Source of the DNA: Plantago ovata
Lineage: Eukaryota; Streptophyta; Magnoliopsida; Lamiales; Plantaginaceae
Direction of reading: 5' to 3'
DNA: 64,000 nucleotides
NCBI GenBank assembly: GCA_028274465.1
Contig: CM051458.1
Location: 35,166,692-35,230,691 of the forward strand
The translations under genes and the position numbers were made by a program. Shown here one piece after another: positions 19,827-30,698 of the stretch (the stretch's first letter is position 1; every line of letters starts with the position of its first letter). The notes below the pieces were generated by a model that had not been told where the DNA came from, did not search any database, and worked only from the letters and a program-made list of their open reading frames with translations.

Positions 19827-22052
19827 TTAGATGTTCCCTCCTCCGGCATGCTTCAGAGGTATCTCGCTATCATCGAAAGAGATGACGTTGGTTCCCGGTC
19901 GCGCGGCTTGAGCATACTTCACATCTCGGACCCTAAGGTTGTCCGCCGTAATCTCCCTTTCATTACGAGTGTCGCCGCCGGCGGGTCCTCCCGCAATTGT
20001 GAGAGTGCGGATGCTTCCATTCACGGGGCGGTTTTCATAATTGTTGTAATTATGAATGTCGTCGTCCTGAGGGTTTCCTTGGTAAGGGTGCTCGCTCCCA
20101 CTTCGAGGAGGTGGGGGCAGGAGTGCCAGGGGTTCCTCCTTCCGGATGTAGTTAACCAATTGACCGTTACGTATCATCCTCTCAATTTCGTTCTTGAGCT
20201 CGACACACTCATCTGAGGTGTGCCCTTTCCCCTTGTGGAACTTGCAAAATTTTTCCGAGCTCTTGTTCCTTTGATTTTCCTTAATCGGGGGTGGCCATGA
20301 GACGTCTAGCTTCCTCGAGACTATATAGTTCAAGATGTCGGATCTTGGCCTATTCAAGTCTGTGTAGTTGCTATATCGTCTTGGAGGTGACCTTCTGGGA
20401 GGAGACCTCTTGTCTCTGAAATCGTTTCTTGAGTTGCCCTCCTTGATCAACCCAAATTTTTGCTCTTTCCTCTGCTTCCCGGGATTTTGGGGGCGAGGAG
20501 GGTACTCCTTTTCTTTTTCTTTCCCTTTTTCCTTGGGAAGATTGGTTCTCACGGTGACCGTTTTGGCAAGTTGTGCTTCATTCTCCACACACGATGCTGA
20601 GAGTACATCTTGGAATTTGATGTTGGTAGTGTTACCATACAAATATTCTTTCCTCTCATTGATCGAGTGGTCTTCGACTTGTAGTGCTGCTTCATGAAAG
20701 CGATTGATGAAGTCCCTCAAGTCTTCGTTGTTTCTCTGAACAATTTCAGCCAAGTACCTGACCCGTCTCTTGGCGTTCATTACTTTCTCGAATCGTTTAG
20801 AGAACTCCTTACAGAGATCCCTATATGACTTGATGGATCGGTGAGGGAGGCGCGACCACCACTTCATGGCTTCTCCGGAGAGGTTAGCCGGGAAGAGGAG
20901 TGCCTTGGTTCTTGATTCATGACCGTAAGCATCCATTTTAGTGCCAAATCTTACCAAGTAGTCCTTCGGACAACTTGTTCCATCATAGCTTTCGAAGGTG
21001 GGGAACCCTCTTTCAATTTTGGCTTGGTGGATTCTGATTTCATCGCATAAAGGGCTCGGATCTTGGTCTTGCTCTCTCTCTTGGACAGTTCCTCGAAGAG
21101 TCTCTATCTGAGCATCAAGTGCGGATTTCCTCGCGTTGAGTTCATCCAGAGTGAGCCTCCTCCCCGTGATCGGATCGACCAGGGGGGTTACCTCAGCTAC
21201 TGTTCTCAATGCTTGATTCTCCTCCACTGCTTCTTGTTGGTTTTGAGGAGTTACCTGGTTGGGAGTAACTTGATTGGGGAGAGCGGGTGGTGTAGCGACC
21301 ACCTGAACTCTATTTTCTTGTTGCGCCACATTTTGTAATGGTGCCCGTATTCTTCTGTCAATCAGGTCTCTCAAGTCATCCGGGGCACCTTGGGGTCCTA
21401 ACCTCGATTGGATTCTTGATGGTCCCAGTCGAGATTGGATTGGCCTGGTGTTGGCTCTCGAATGTGCTTCATCTTGCGCAACAGGTGCTCTTCCTTGGGA
21501 TTGACGAGGAGCGACCAGGGTGGCCCGAGGTTGCTCTTGCACCCGGACTTGTGGTTCTCCCTGAGCTTGTATCTCAGTATTAACCCTAATAGCCTCATTA
21601 CCTCCGACATATCCTTGTAGAGTAAGAAGGAATAGACCGTATTGAGCTTCGCCCATCCCGAAGTCTGATGGTCGGACTACACGTCCATCAGGAAGGGTGA
21701 AGGTCAATGCGGCCGGTTGAGGAGGGTTCACTGCCACGGGAGGTTGGTTGATTGCTACCGGATGAGGCTGCCCCCTAGACTCGGCGTTGTTCGGGACTCT
21801 CAAAGCTCCATAGGCATTTCCTACCGGGACTCCTTGCGGGTTATTTTCTCCCGATCTTTCATTTTGGGAGTGGGTGACATTAGTGAATGCCCCCTCCGTG
21901 TAATCCCGATTCCTTGCAACGTTGTTGTTTCTTGGTTCCCTCGGAACACCATCCGTTCCTCCTCCACGACCGTTACTAGAGGGACGGCCTCTAGGTCGAG
22001 GAGGGTTCCCGGGTGGTGCATTAGCAAGACGGTTGCTTCTTCTGTGAGGCAT
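19827..22052 (-). CDS. Element H gag, looks whole
   Basis: A 741-codon minus-strand frame beginning MPHRRSNRLANAPPG. Residues 1-270 are Pro/Gly/Gln-rich and low in complexity. A retrotransposon gag domain follows (MKWWSRLPHRSIKSYRDLCKEFSKRF, then FINRFHEAALQV). Near the C-terminus is a zinc-binding motif, CKFHKGKGHTSDEC, which is the variant knuckle seen in Tat gag proteins. It would form the particle shell and bind RNA. The frame appears open throughout, in keeping with the element's youth. Confidence 0.86.
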   Translation of the reverse strand: MPHRRSNRLANAPPGNPPRPRGRPSSNGRGGGTDGVPREPRNNNVARNRDYTEGAFTNVTHSQNERSGENNPQGVPVGNAYGALRVPNNAESRGQPHPVAINQPPVAVNPPQPAALTFTLPDGRVVRPSDFGMGEAQYGLFLLTLQGYVGGNEAIRVNTEIQAQGEPQVRVQEQPRATLVAPRQSQGRAPVAQDEAHSRANTRPIQSRLGPSRIQSRLGPQGAPDDLRDLIDRRIRAPLQNVAQQENRVQVVATPPALPNQVTPNQVTPQNQQEAVEENQALRTVAEVTPLVDPITGRRLTLDELNARKSALDAQIETLRGTVQEREQDQDPSPLCDEIRIHQAKIERGFPTFESYDGTSCPKDYLVRFGTKMDAYGHESRTKALLFPANLSGEAMKWWSRLPHRSIKSYRDLCKEFSKRFEKVMNAKRRVRYLAEIVQRNNEDLRDFINRFHEAALQVEDHSINERKEYLYGNTTNIKFQDVLSASCVENEAQLAKTVTVRTNLPKEKGKEKEKEYPPRPQNPGKQRKEQKFGLIKEGNSRNDFRDKRSPPRRSPPRRYSNYTDLNRPRSDILNYIVSRKLDVSWPPPIKENQRNKSSEKFCKFHKGKGHTSDECVELKNEIERMIRNGQLVNYIRKEEPLALLPPPPRSGSEHPYQGNPQDDDIHNYNNYENRPVNGSIRTLTIAGGPAGGDTRNEREITADNLRVRDVKYAQAARPGTNVISFDDSEIPLKHAGGGNI

Positions 22053-22121
22053 ATTCGTGAAGCGTCACGAGGAGGAATGTGGCTCGACCAGTAGGGCAAG
22101 GAATGACCTTTCGTGTCGTTT

Positions 22122-22139
22122 CCCACAGACGGCGCCAAA
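22122..22139 (-). other. Primer binding site of element H
   Basis: On the minus strand TTTGGCGCCGTCTGTGGG directly follows the 5' LTR. This is the form common in Tat-lineage elements. I do not assign the tRNA with certainty. Confidence 0.82.
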
Positions 22140-22892
22140 TGTTGATGGGTAATTCGTGTTTCTTTCTAAGTTCGCAATGAGTCGCTAGTCTAAGTCATTC
22201 TAGTTATTCTTCTTGTAGTATCACTCTGAGATAGGAAATGAGCCTTCTTGTAGCTTCCTCGTACCTGAAATAGACTAGAGGGGGGGGTTAGTGTCTCTTG
22301 CCCGGTCTGTAAGGTATCAGATCGGAGAGGCGACTTTACGAGTAGGGAGTTGTGAGGCTTCCCTAGTATGAGTAGTGAATGTGGTGCTCGAGTGGTGCTA
22401 TTAATGCTTACTGTTGAGGAGTAAATGAGGCCTTTATATACTTGTGGCCCTTCAACTTCCGATCGCGTAGGATCACGCCACGTGTACGGCTAGGATTGAG
22501 GCCTTCCTCGGCCCAGGCCCATTAAGGAGGTCCGTGGGCCTTGGCCCAAGGGAGCAACCCAGGCTGGTCGCGCAGGGGTCCTCGTACCTTCCTTGTGCGT
22601 GGATGATGCAAGTAGTGTCCTGCTCAGTTTCTGTCAAGGAGCGTTACCTTGACGTAAGGTCTCCTCGAGCCCGAGAGATGCTCCTCGAGCTCACTGGCAG
22701 CTTTGTCCTTGTGAGGAGCTTATTTTGAGGGTTGTCCTCCCAGTGATGGTCGGACCTTATGTTGGTCGATCCACACCTTAGTGACATACTTGGGTGTGGT
22801 CGTGCCCTTTGAGGGACGGCCTATGATGCTTTGTCGCGCTCTTAGACCGCTCCAGTTCGTACATGCGGACTGGACATATTTCAACACTAACA
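22140..22892 (-). repeat. 5' LTR of element H (right copy)
   Basis: 753 bp, same length as 14583-15335. By eye I count four differences, all transitions. Minus-strand TATATAAA lies at about 22433-22440. Confidence 0.95.
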
Positions 22893-22897
22893 CTGAG

Positions 22898-25423
22898 TTT
22901 GTAAACCAGTACATAACTGATTATTGTACCTCAAGAGGTATACAACATCAGTTATCCTCAGTAAGAACACCACAACAAAATGTTGTTGCTGAACGGAAGA
23001 ATCGTACCCTGAAAGAAGCCGCAAGAACAATGCTTGCTGACACTGAAATAAGTGAAGCTTATTGGGTTGAAGCGATTAATACCGCCTGTTATACTCAAAA
23101 CAGATGTTTGATTATTAAGGAATACAACAAAACTCCTTATGAATTGTGTGTTGGAAGACCTCCTAACATCACTCATCTAAGAGTATTTGGTTGCAAGTGT
23201 TTCGTTCTTAACAATGGTAGAGAATACCTAAGAACATTTCAACCAAAGGCAGACGAAGCGATATTTCTCGGCTACTCCTTGCATAGTAAAGCTGATAGAG
23301 TTTACAACAAAAAGGCACAAAAGATTGAAGAATCAATGCATGTTGTATTCTACGAAAAGTCACAAGGTGTGCCTGCTGAAGAAGAAATATCAGAATGTAA
23401 GAAAAAGCTAATCATACATGAGCAAAGAACTGAATCTGATGCTAGGCAAATCAAGTCAATTGAACTAAATGATGATTCTGACAATGACTCTCCTCCCCCG
23501 AGTCATGACAAGATAAATATAGTTCACGACAAAAAATTTCCAGCAAAAGACGCGGTTGCTCCGGAAGTTGCTGAAATTACGCAATCTCCAATGCCTGCTG
23601 ATGAACTACCTCAATCGAGCAATGTTGAACAAGCAGTTGCTGATGAACAAAACTCAGCAGAGACACAAATTCCCAGTAGTACTGAACAAGTACATACTGA
23701 AGAGTCACATGCTGATGAGCAAACATATCCTGATCCAACGAACAGAAAACCTGTTAATAAATGGATTCGAGATCATCCCTCTACGGATATGATTGGCGAC
23801 ATTAATAAACGCCAAGTGACTAGATCCAAAGCTACTCATGGACTTGCTGAAGAAGCAATTGTCGTAGAAGTAGAATCTTTGTTCTCTTGCTTTGTGTCAG
23901 AAATTGAACCTAAAACCATAGAAGAAGCTTTAAAGCATTCTGAATGGATAAAGGCAATGCAAGAAGAATTGGATCAATTTGAAAGAACAAAGTCTGGAAA
24001 CTTGTGCCACTTGCTGAAGACAAGAAAGCTATTGGTACAAAGTGGGTGTTCAGAAACAAGCTGAGCGAGTCTGGTGAAGTAACAAGAAATAAAGCACTTT
24101 TAGTTGCTCAAGGTTACTGTCAGACTGAAGGATTGGACTATGATGAGTCTTATGCACCAGTCGCAAGATTGGATGCAATTAGGCTTTTCTTGGCCTTTGC
24201 TGCTCACAATGACTTCATTGTTTACCAAATGGATGTTAAAAGTGCATTCTTGAATGGTGAACTTGCTGAAGAAGTCTACCTAGAACAACCCCCTGGCTTT
24301 GAACTTCCCTCAGAAATCAAGATGGTATACAAGCTTCAGAAAGCTGTATATGGTCTAAAGTAAGCACCAAGAGCATGGTATGATACCTTGGCTAAGTTCT
24401 TGCTGGAAATGGTTTCAAGAAAGGTGAAGTTGATAAAACCTTATTTACCATGAACCATGATGGTAAAATACTCTTAGTTCAAATTTATGTGGATGACATA
24501 ATTTTTGGATCTAAGGACAAGCAACTTTGAGATGATTTTGCCAAACTCATGACAAATAAGTTTGAAATGAGTATGATGGGAAAATTGATTTACTTCCTAG
24601 GATTGCAAGTCAAGCAACTCAAAGATGGAATATTCATAAATCAAGCAAGTATGCGAAAGAAATGGTCATAAAGTTTAGGATCAAAGAGGATGAGAAACCT
24701 GAAAAGATCCCTATGAGTGTTGGTACCAAATTGGGCTATACTAAAGAGGACAAAAGTGTTGAAGAACACAAGTATAGGAAGCTCATTGGTTCCTTGTTGT
24801 ATTTAATAGCAAGTAGACCTGACATTCAGTATGTTGTTTGTGTGTGTGCAAGATTCCAAGAGAATCACACTACAAAAGGCAATCAAGATATTGAAATATG
24901 TTAAAGGTACAGTCAATGTTGGATTATGGTATCCTAAAGATTCTGGACTTGAATTGGTTGGTTATTCTGATGCTGATCATGGAGGATCAACTCTTGATAG
25001 AAAAAGTACCTCTGCAACTTGTCAGTTTTTGGGTACTAGATTAATATCATGGTTCAGCAAGAAGCAAACTTGTGTTGCCAATTCATCTATTGAATCTGAA
25101 TACATTGCAGCTGGTTGTTGCACAGCTCAAATCCTATGGATTCAGCAACAATTAAGAGATTATGGTATTTCTGCAAAGAAAACACCAATCTTTTGTGATA
25201 ATACAATTGCTATTGCAATCACGCAAAATCCTAAGTTTCACTCTAGGACTAAGCACATTGATATTAGACATCATTTCATTAGAGATCATGTTGAAAAGGT
25301 GACATTGAGGTTGTAAAAGTAGGCACTGATGATCAGTTTGCTGACATCTTTACCAAGCCCCTACCGGATAATAGGTTCGCAATGCTAAGGTATAACCTTG
25401 GATTGATTGAACTACCTCAATAA
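22898..25423 (+). pseudogene. Copia B pol, second part: integrase core, RT, RNase H (first copy)
   Basis: Resumes the integrase core after element H (EFVNQYITDYC, NVVAERKNRTLKEAA). The copia integrase C-terminal part with FLGYSLHSKADRVYN follows, then the acidic linker, RT ([22 protein letters not shown]) and RNase H ending ADIFTKPL near 25360. It closes at LIELPQ, 25421-25423. Broken with several breaks. From 23828 on it is nearly identical to the sequence after the N gap, so some differences may be consensus errors rather than biology. Confidence 0.92.
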
Positions 25424-25441
25424 AGGATACACTTGGCAGAA

Positions 25442-25804
25442 TGCTGAAACAGGTATTCAGCAAGCCAAAAGTATTCTTGTTTAAAAGATTCAGTCACTGA
25501 TTTCTTCTAAGAAATGATAGGTCACTACATGTTTGCTGAAACAGGGATTCAGCAAGTAATTCCTTCAAAACGGGTATTTGTTAGGAAACTTGATCACTTG
25601 CTGAGACATGCACTCAGTAAGAGAAAGAGCTTAAGGATTGCTGAGACGGGCACTCAGACAATCAAAAGATACTGAAACAGGTATTCAAGTATCTAAGGAA
25701 TTTTCTGAGACGGGAACTCAGAAAAAGAGCAAAGCTCATCTCTCAGATTTTACCAAAAGATATCTCAAGTACAAAAGAATTTACTGATACGGGAAATCAG
25801 AAAT
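25442..25804 (+). repeat. Stem-loop array after copia B pol, first copy
   Basis: About eight inverted repeats, e.g. 25442-25462, 25534-25554, 25565-25580, 25596-25621, 25636-25663, 25668-25693, 25701-25725 and 25779-25804. The loop is close to ACRGGNA throughout, while stem ends change together (TGCTGAA/TTCAGCA, TTTTCTGAG/CTCAGAAAA, CAAA/TTTG). No ORF is supported here. A purine run GTGAGGGGGAAC follows at about 25840. Confidence 0.85.
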
Positions 25805-25837
25805 ATATTTTAAACTTAAGAAAATATGAGATATCTA

Positions 25838-25850
25838 AGTGAGGGGGAAC
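25838..25850 (+). other. Polypurine-tract-like run after the stem-loop array
   Basis: AAGTGAGGGGGAAC, similar to the true tract before the 3' LTR (36398-36410). Extra polypurine-like runs downstream of pol are known in Sireviruses. The copy after the gap is near 30338-30350. Confidence 0.6.
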
Positions 25851-26189
25851 TTTCAGCAAGTATCTAGGTTGATAATTCAAACTCGCTGAAAAGATTCTTG
25901 TCTATTTCAGCAAGCAATCTATCCCTTAAAACTCGGTAAAATCAATTTGTGACGTTAATTGGGCACAGATAAACTCGCAATAATCATGACATGAAATTCA
26001 ATCGTGGCCATTGATTAAAAGGAGTTACTAATCTAACGGTTAATAAAACAAAGAGAGAGAGTGCTCTGACGGTTTCAAGTTAGTGGGCCACTACGCATTT
26101 AATGCAAAGGCTCCACTAACTCTAGTGTTTCTCTGTTTTACCCTTGCTGAGAGGTCAAATCGATTGAGTTTCTCACACACCAGAGACAC

Positions 26190-26198
26190 TATATAAAG
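26190..26198 (+). promoter_or_regulatory. Internal TATA box ahead of accessory gene (first copy)
   Basis: TATATAAAG, 135-143 bp before the accessory ATG at 26333, preserved at 30690 and in fragment C at 7908. The leader between is pyrimidine-rich (TCACATTTCCTTTCTCTGC), like a plant 5' UTR. Confidence 0.6.
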
Positions 26199-26332
26199 AA
26201 GGAGTTAGAGAAATGACAAATTTCTTTAACTCACATTTCCTTTCTCTGCAAATTTTAGCCTGAATCCACTGTACCTCCGGTCAAAAAGCAAACTATCTCT
26301 TTTCGTACACATTTTCTTGCTCTATAAAAGAA

Positions 26333-28227
26333 ATGGCTCCCAAGAGACAGTCTTCTAAGTCCTCAAAGTCATCAAAGGTTGACAGTGCTGAAACACGCAC
26401 TGCTTCGGTGACTACTCCGGCTACAACCACAACGAACGTTGTGTTGAAAAACGACCGCATATCCGAAAAACCTATGCCTCCGTCATATCTTGACACTGCA
26501 AAGTGTGAGATGTTGATGCAATGGGGAGGTTTTGCAAAAGAAAAGTACATTAGGTACTTTATGAACAAGATCTCGATGACGAAAATGAAGAGGCGCTTGA
26601 GCTTATCAAGCAGCAAGGCCTCATGAACTTTATCTCTTCTCGCACTAAGCAAGTGAGCATGATTGATACAATGGAATTCTACAACAATGCAGAAATTCAG
26701 TCCCTTACTGATAGTAAAGTAGTCACTGAAAAAGTGATCTTTACTACAGTTCAGAACACGCAAATCGTCCTGAAATGGACTGATTTAGCGGAGATATTTC
26801 AGATTCCAACCACTGGAACTGAAGATGACGTCACTGCCACTGACGAAGAAATTGAAGCTTTCTACAGTGACGTCAGAAATGAGAAAATGAAGAAAGGCGA
26901 GATTGCTCCCGTGACTTGGACAAAGCACGTTAAGAGAAAGCATCTCTGCCATTCACTTGGTCTAGTAGCTCTGCTACTAATAAAAGTTCTTGACTCCCAA
27001 GTTGGAGGAATTGACCAAGTAGGCCTGAGAAGATGGCCATTGCTGATGCATATCCATGAAAATAAAACGGAACTTAACTGGGCTAAGTACATTTTCAACA
27101 GGCTTGTTGATTGTGTTACTAAGTTTAAGGTAAAGGTAGAAGACAACAAGGTCTCACCTTCCTTTCCAGTTATGTATGGAATCAAGATATGCTATATCCT
27201 TGAACATTTCAGGATTCAGCTAAGAAACCCATTGCCAATCAAAAAGTCTGTATGCAATGTGGGAAGATCATTCTACAAGCAGAATGTACCTAAGACTGCT
27301 GGAAGAAAACTAAGAAGACAACAACTGCAAATGTTGTCAGCACAAGCCAGCAAGAAGGTATACAACAGCTGCAGATGTTACCACTCAGCAACTTAGAGAT
27401 GAAACTGCTGTGGATGGTGGCAAACAAAATGAAACTGCTGTAGAAATCAACAAGGTACGTGTACAAAGCCGTGCTGAAAATGCAACTATAGATGACTCTG
27501 GGAAACTGGAGAAATCTAACAAGAAAAAGAGGAAAGCTGATGATGACACTCAGACTGCAGCGTCATCAGCAAACCCGTACCTAAGAGGAAACGGACCAGT
27601 AACAAAAGGAAGAAAACACTGGCCCGCAAGTCAGTCCCTGCTGTCCAAGACCTCTCAGTCAATTCCCAGACAAATGCTTGAAACGCATTTGCCGTAGATG
27701 TTGCTGAGGTGATTACTGAAACTATGTCAGCAATGTTGAAGTGTTTGCGGAAGCCTTCAACAATCAACTTAATGTTGATCCATCTACTGTGAATAGACCA
27801 CAAGGCAGTGGAAATGAAATTCCTGCCCAAGTCCCAGATATCTACATTGTAGATAATTAAATGATCCAACTATGGAACCAGTAAGTGACATTGCTGCTGA
27901 TCTGCAAAAAGCGGCACTTGCTGATGCTGCTGAAAAGATGGTTGCTGAACAAGCAACTCATCAAGTTGCTGAAACCCCCGCTCGCTGATGGACCAGTTGC
28001 TGAGAAAAAAATGGTTCCAGTTCCAGAAGTTGCTGAAACACAAGAGCACTATTCAACGACGCATCTCGTGATGCTGAGAATACTGGCCCAAGTTCACCCA
28101 AGACATCAATTGACAAAGTCCAGCTTGTACTGGAAGATTTAAGCAAACAAATGGAGTTGGAGATTGAAGAATCATCCAACAAGTCAATTTGATCTCTTCA
28201 TGACAAGCAGTGAGCTCAAAGGTCAAA
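26333..28227 (+). pseudogene. Copia accessory gene, first copy, cut by the assembly gap
   Basis: The same gene as at 30831 onward: MAPKRQSSKSSKSSK head, MQWGGFAKEKY block, FYNNAEIQ, IPTTGTEDD, HSLGLVALLLIKVLDSQ, then a basic KKKRKADDD stretch. It is interrupted by the N gap at 28228. It is nearly the same sequence as the second copy, with many small length differences that could be assembly errors. Broken as given. Confidence 0.7.
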
Positions 28228-28327
28228 NNNNNNNNNNNNNNNNNNNNNNNNNNNNNNNNNNNNNNNNNNNNNNNNNNNNNNNNNNNNNNNNNNNNNNNNN
28301 NNNNNNNNNNNNNNNNNNNNNNNNNNN
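28228..28327. other. Assembly gap of 100 N
   Basis: Exactly 100 N, a common scaffold-gap placeholder. Sequence left of it matches to 32740 and sequence right of it matches from 23828, so the two contig ends overlap by about 4.4 kb. Confidence 0.99.
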
Positions 28328-28499
28328 AAACGCTACTCATGGACTTGCTGAAAGAGCAACTGTCGTTTAATAGAAGAGAATCTTTGTCTCTTGCTTTGTT
28401 TCAGAAATTGAACCTAAAACCATAGAAGAAGCTTTGAAGCATTCTGAATGGATAAAGGCAATGCAAGAAGAATTGGATCAATTTGAAAGAACAAAGTCT

Positions 28500-29926
28500 G
28501 GAAACTTGTGCCACTTGCTGAAGATAAGAAAGCTATTGGTACAAAGTGGGTGTCAGAAACAAGCTGAGCGAGTCTGGTGAAGTAAGTAACAAGAAACGCA
28601 CTTTAGTTGCTCAAGGTTACTGTCAGACTGAAGGATTGGACTATGATGAGTCTTATGCTCCAGTTGCAAGATTGGATGCAATTAGGCTTTTCTTGGCCTT
28701 TGCTGCTCACAATGACTTCATTGTTTACCAAATGGATGTTAAAAGTGCATTCTTAAATGGTGAACTTGCTGAAGAAGTCTACCTAGAACAACCCCTGGCT
28801 TTGAACTTCCCTCAGAAATCAAGATGGTATACAAGCTTCAGAAAGCTGTATATGGTCTAAAGCAAGCACCAAGAGCATGGTATGATACCTTGGCTAAGTT
28901 CTTGCTGGGAAATGGTTTCAAGAAAGGTGAAGTTGACAAAACCTTATTTACCATGAACCATGATGGTAAAATACTCTTAGTTCAAATTTATGTGGATGAC
29001 ATAATTTTTGGATCTAAGGACAAGCAACTTTGTGATGATTTTGCCAAACTCATGACAAATAAGTTTGAAATGAGTATGATGGGAAAATTGATTTACTTCC
29101 TAGGATTGCAAGTCAAGCAACTCAAAGATGGAATATTCATAAATCAAGCAAGTATGCGAAAGAAATGGTCATAAAGTTTAGGATCAAAGAGGATGAGAAA
29201 CCTGAAAAGATCCCTATGAGTGTTGGTACCAAATTGGGCTATACTAAAGAGGACAAAAGTGTTGAAGAACACAAGTATAGGAAGCTCATTGGTTCCTTGT
29301 TGTATTTAATAGCAAGTAGACCTGACATTCAGTATGTTGTTTGTGTGTGTGCAAGATTCCAAGAGAATCACACTACAAAAAGGCAATCAAGATATTGAAA
29401 TATGTTAAAGGTACAGTCAATGTTGGATTATGTATCCTAAAGATTCTGGACTTGAATTGGTTGGTTATTCTGATGCTGATCATGGAGGATCAACTCTTGA
29501 TAGAAAAGTACCTCTGCAACTTGTCAGTTTTTGGGTACTAGATTAATATCATGGTTCAGCAAGAAGCAAACTTGTGTTGCCAATTCATCTATTGAATCTG
29601 AATACATTGCAGCTGGTTGTTGCACAGCTCAAATCCTATGGATTCAGCAACAATTAAGAGATTATGGTATTTCTGCAAAGAAAACACCAATCTTTTGTGA
29701 TAATACAATTGCTATTGCAATCACGCAAAATCCTAAGTTTCACTCTAGGACTAAGCACATTGATATTAGACATCATTTCATTAGAGATCATGTTGAAAAA
29801 GGTGACATTGAGGTTGTAAAAGTAGGCACTGATGATCAGTTTGCTGACATCTTTACCAAGCCCCTACCGGATAATAGGTTCGCAATGCTAAGGTATAACC
29901 TTGGATTGATTGAACTACCTCAATAA
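28500..29926 (+). pseudogene. Copia B pol RT and RNase H, second copy
   Basis: The RT motifs [37 protein letters not shown] and IYVDDIIFGS are followed by RNase H with SWFSKKQTCVANSS and ADIFTKPL, closing at LIELPQ. It is nearly the same sequence as 24000-25423. Broken, few breaks. Confidence 0.9.
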
Positions 29927-30689
29927 AGGATACACTTGGCAGAATGCTGAAACAGGTATTCAGCAAGCCAAAAGTATTCTTGTTTAAAAGATTCAGTCAC
30001 TGATTTCTTCTAAGAAATGATAGGTCACTACATGTTTGCTGAAACAGGGATTCAGCAAGTAATTCCTTCAAACGGGTATTTGTTAGGAAACTTGATCACT
30101 TGCTGAGACATGCACTCAGTAAGAGAAAGAGCTTAAGGATTGCTGAGACGGGCACTCAGACAATCAAAAGATACTGAAACAGGTATTCAAGTATCTAAGG
30201 AATTTTCTGAGACGGGAACTCAGAAAAAGAGCAAAGCTCATCTCTCAGATTTTACAAAAGATATCTCAAGTACAAAAGAATTTACTGATACGGGAAATCA
30301 GAAATATATTTTAAACTTAAGAAAATATGAGATATCTAAGTGAGGGGGAACTTTCAGCAAGTATCTAGGTTGATAATTCAAACTCGCTGAAAAGATTCTT
30401 GTCTATTTCAGCAAGCAATCTATCCCTTAAAACTCGTAAAATCAATTTGTGACGTTAATTGGGCACAGATAAACTCGCAATAATCATGACATGAAATTCA
30501 ATCGTGGCCATTGATTAAAAGGAGTTACTAATCTAACGGTTAATAAAACAAAGAGAGAGAGTGCTCTGACGGTTTCAAGTTAGTGGGCCACTACGCATTT
30601 AATGCAAAGGCTCCACTAACTCTAGTGTTTCTCTGTTTTACCCTTGCTGAGAGGTCAAATCGATTGAGTTTCTCACACACCAGAGACAC

Positions 30690-30698
30690 TATATAAAG
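30690..30698 (+). promoter_or_regulatory. Internal TATA box ahead of accessory gene (second copy)
   Basis: TATATAAAG about 140 bp before the accessory start region at 30831. See the matching boxes at 26190 and 7908. Confidence 0.6.

Larger units (their letters stand above)
14583..22892 (-). mobile_element. Tat-type Ty3/gypsy element H, gag-protease with antisense gene
   Basis: An 8.3-kb minus-strand element with 753-bp LTRs, a primer site, gag (19827-22052) and a protease (19494-19799). On the opposite strand it has a long gene (17120-19479). Reverse transcriptase, RNase H and integrase are not present, so it is non-autonomous. An antisense ORF between pol and the 3' LTR is a known trait of several Tat-lineage elements such as maize Grande. 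The LTRs differ by about four transitions by eye, so the insertion is young and the element probably moved with proteins supplied in trans. Confidence 0.9.
23828..28227 (+). repeat. First copy of a 4.4-kb near-identical duplication
   Basis: Matches 28328-32740 along its whole length, from the linker before RT through RNase H, the stem-loop tail and the start of the accessory gene. The copies differ mainly by scattered single-base indels. This copy stops at the N gap exactly where the match to 32740 would continue. Confidence 0.93.

Noticed and set aside
28053-28425. Short ORFs running through the N gap
   Set aside because: The middle is unknown bases, so no protein is supported there.
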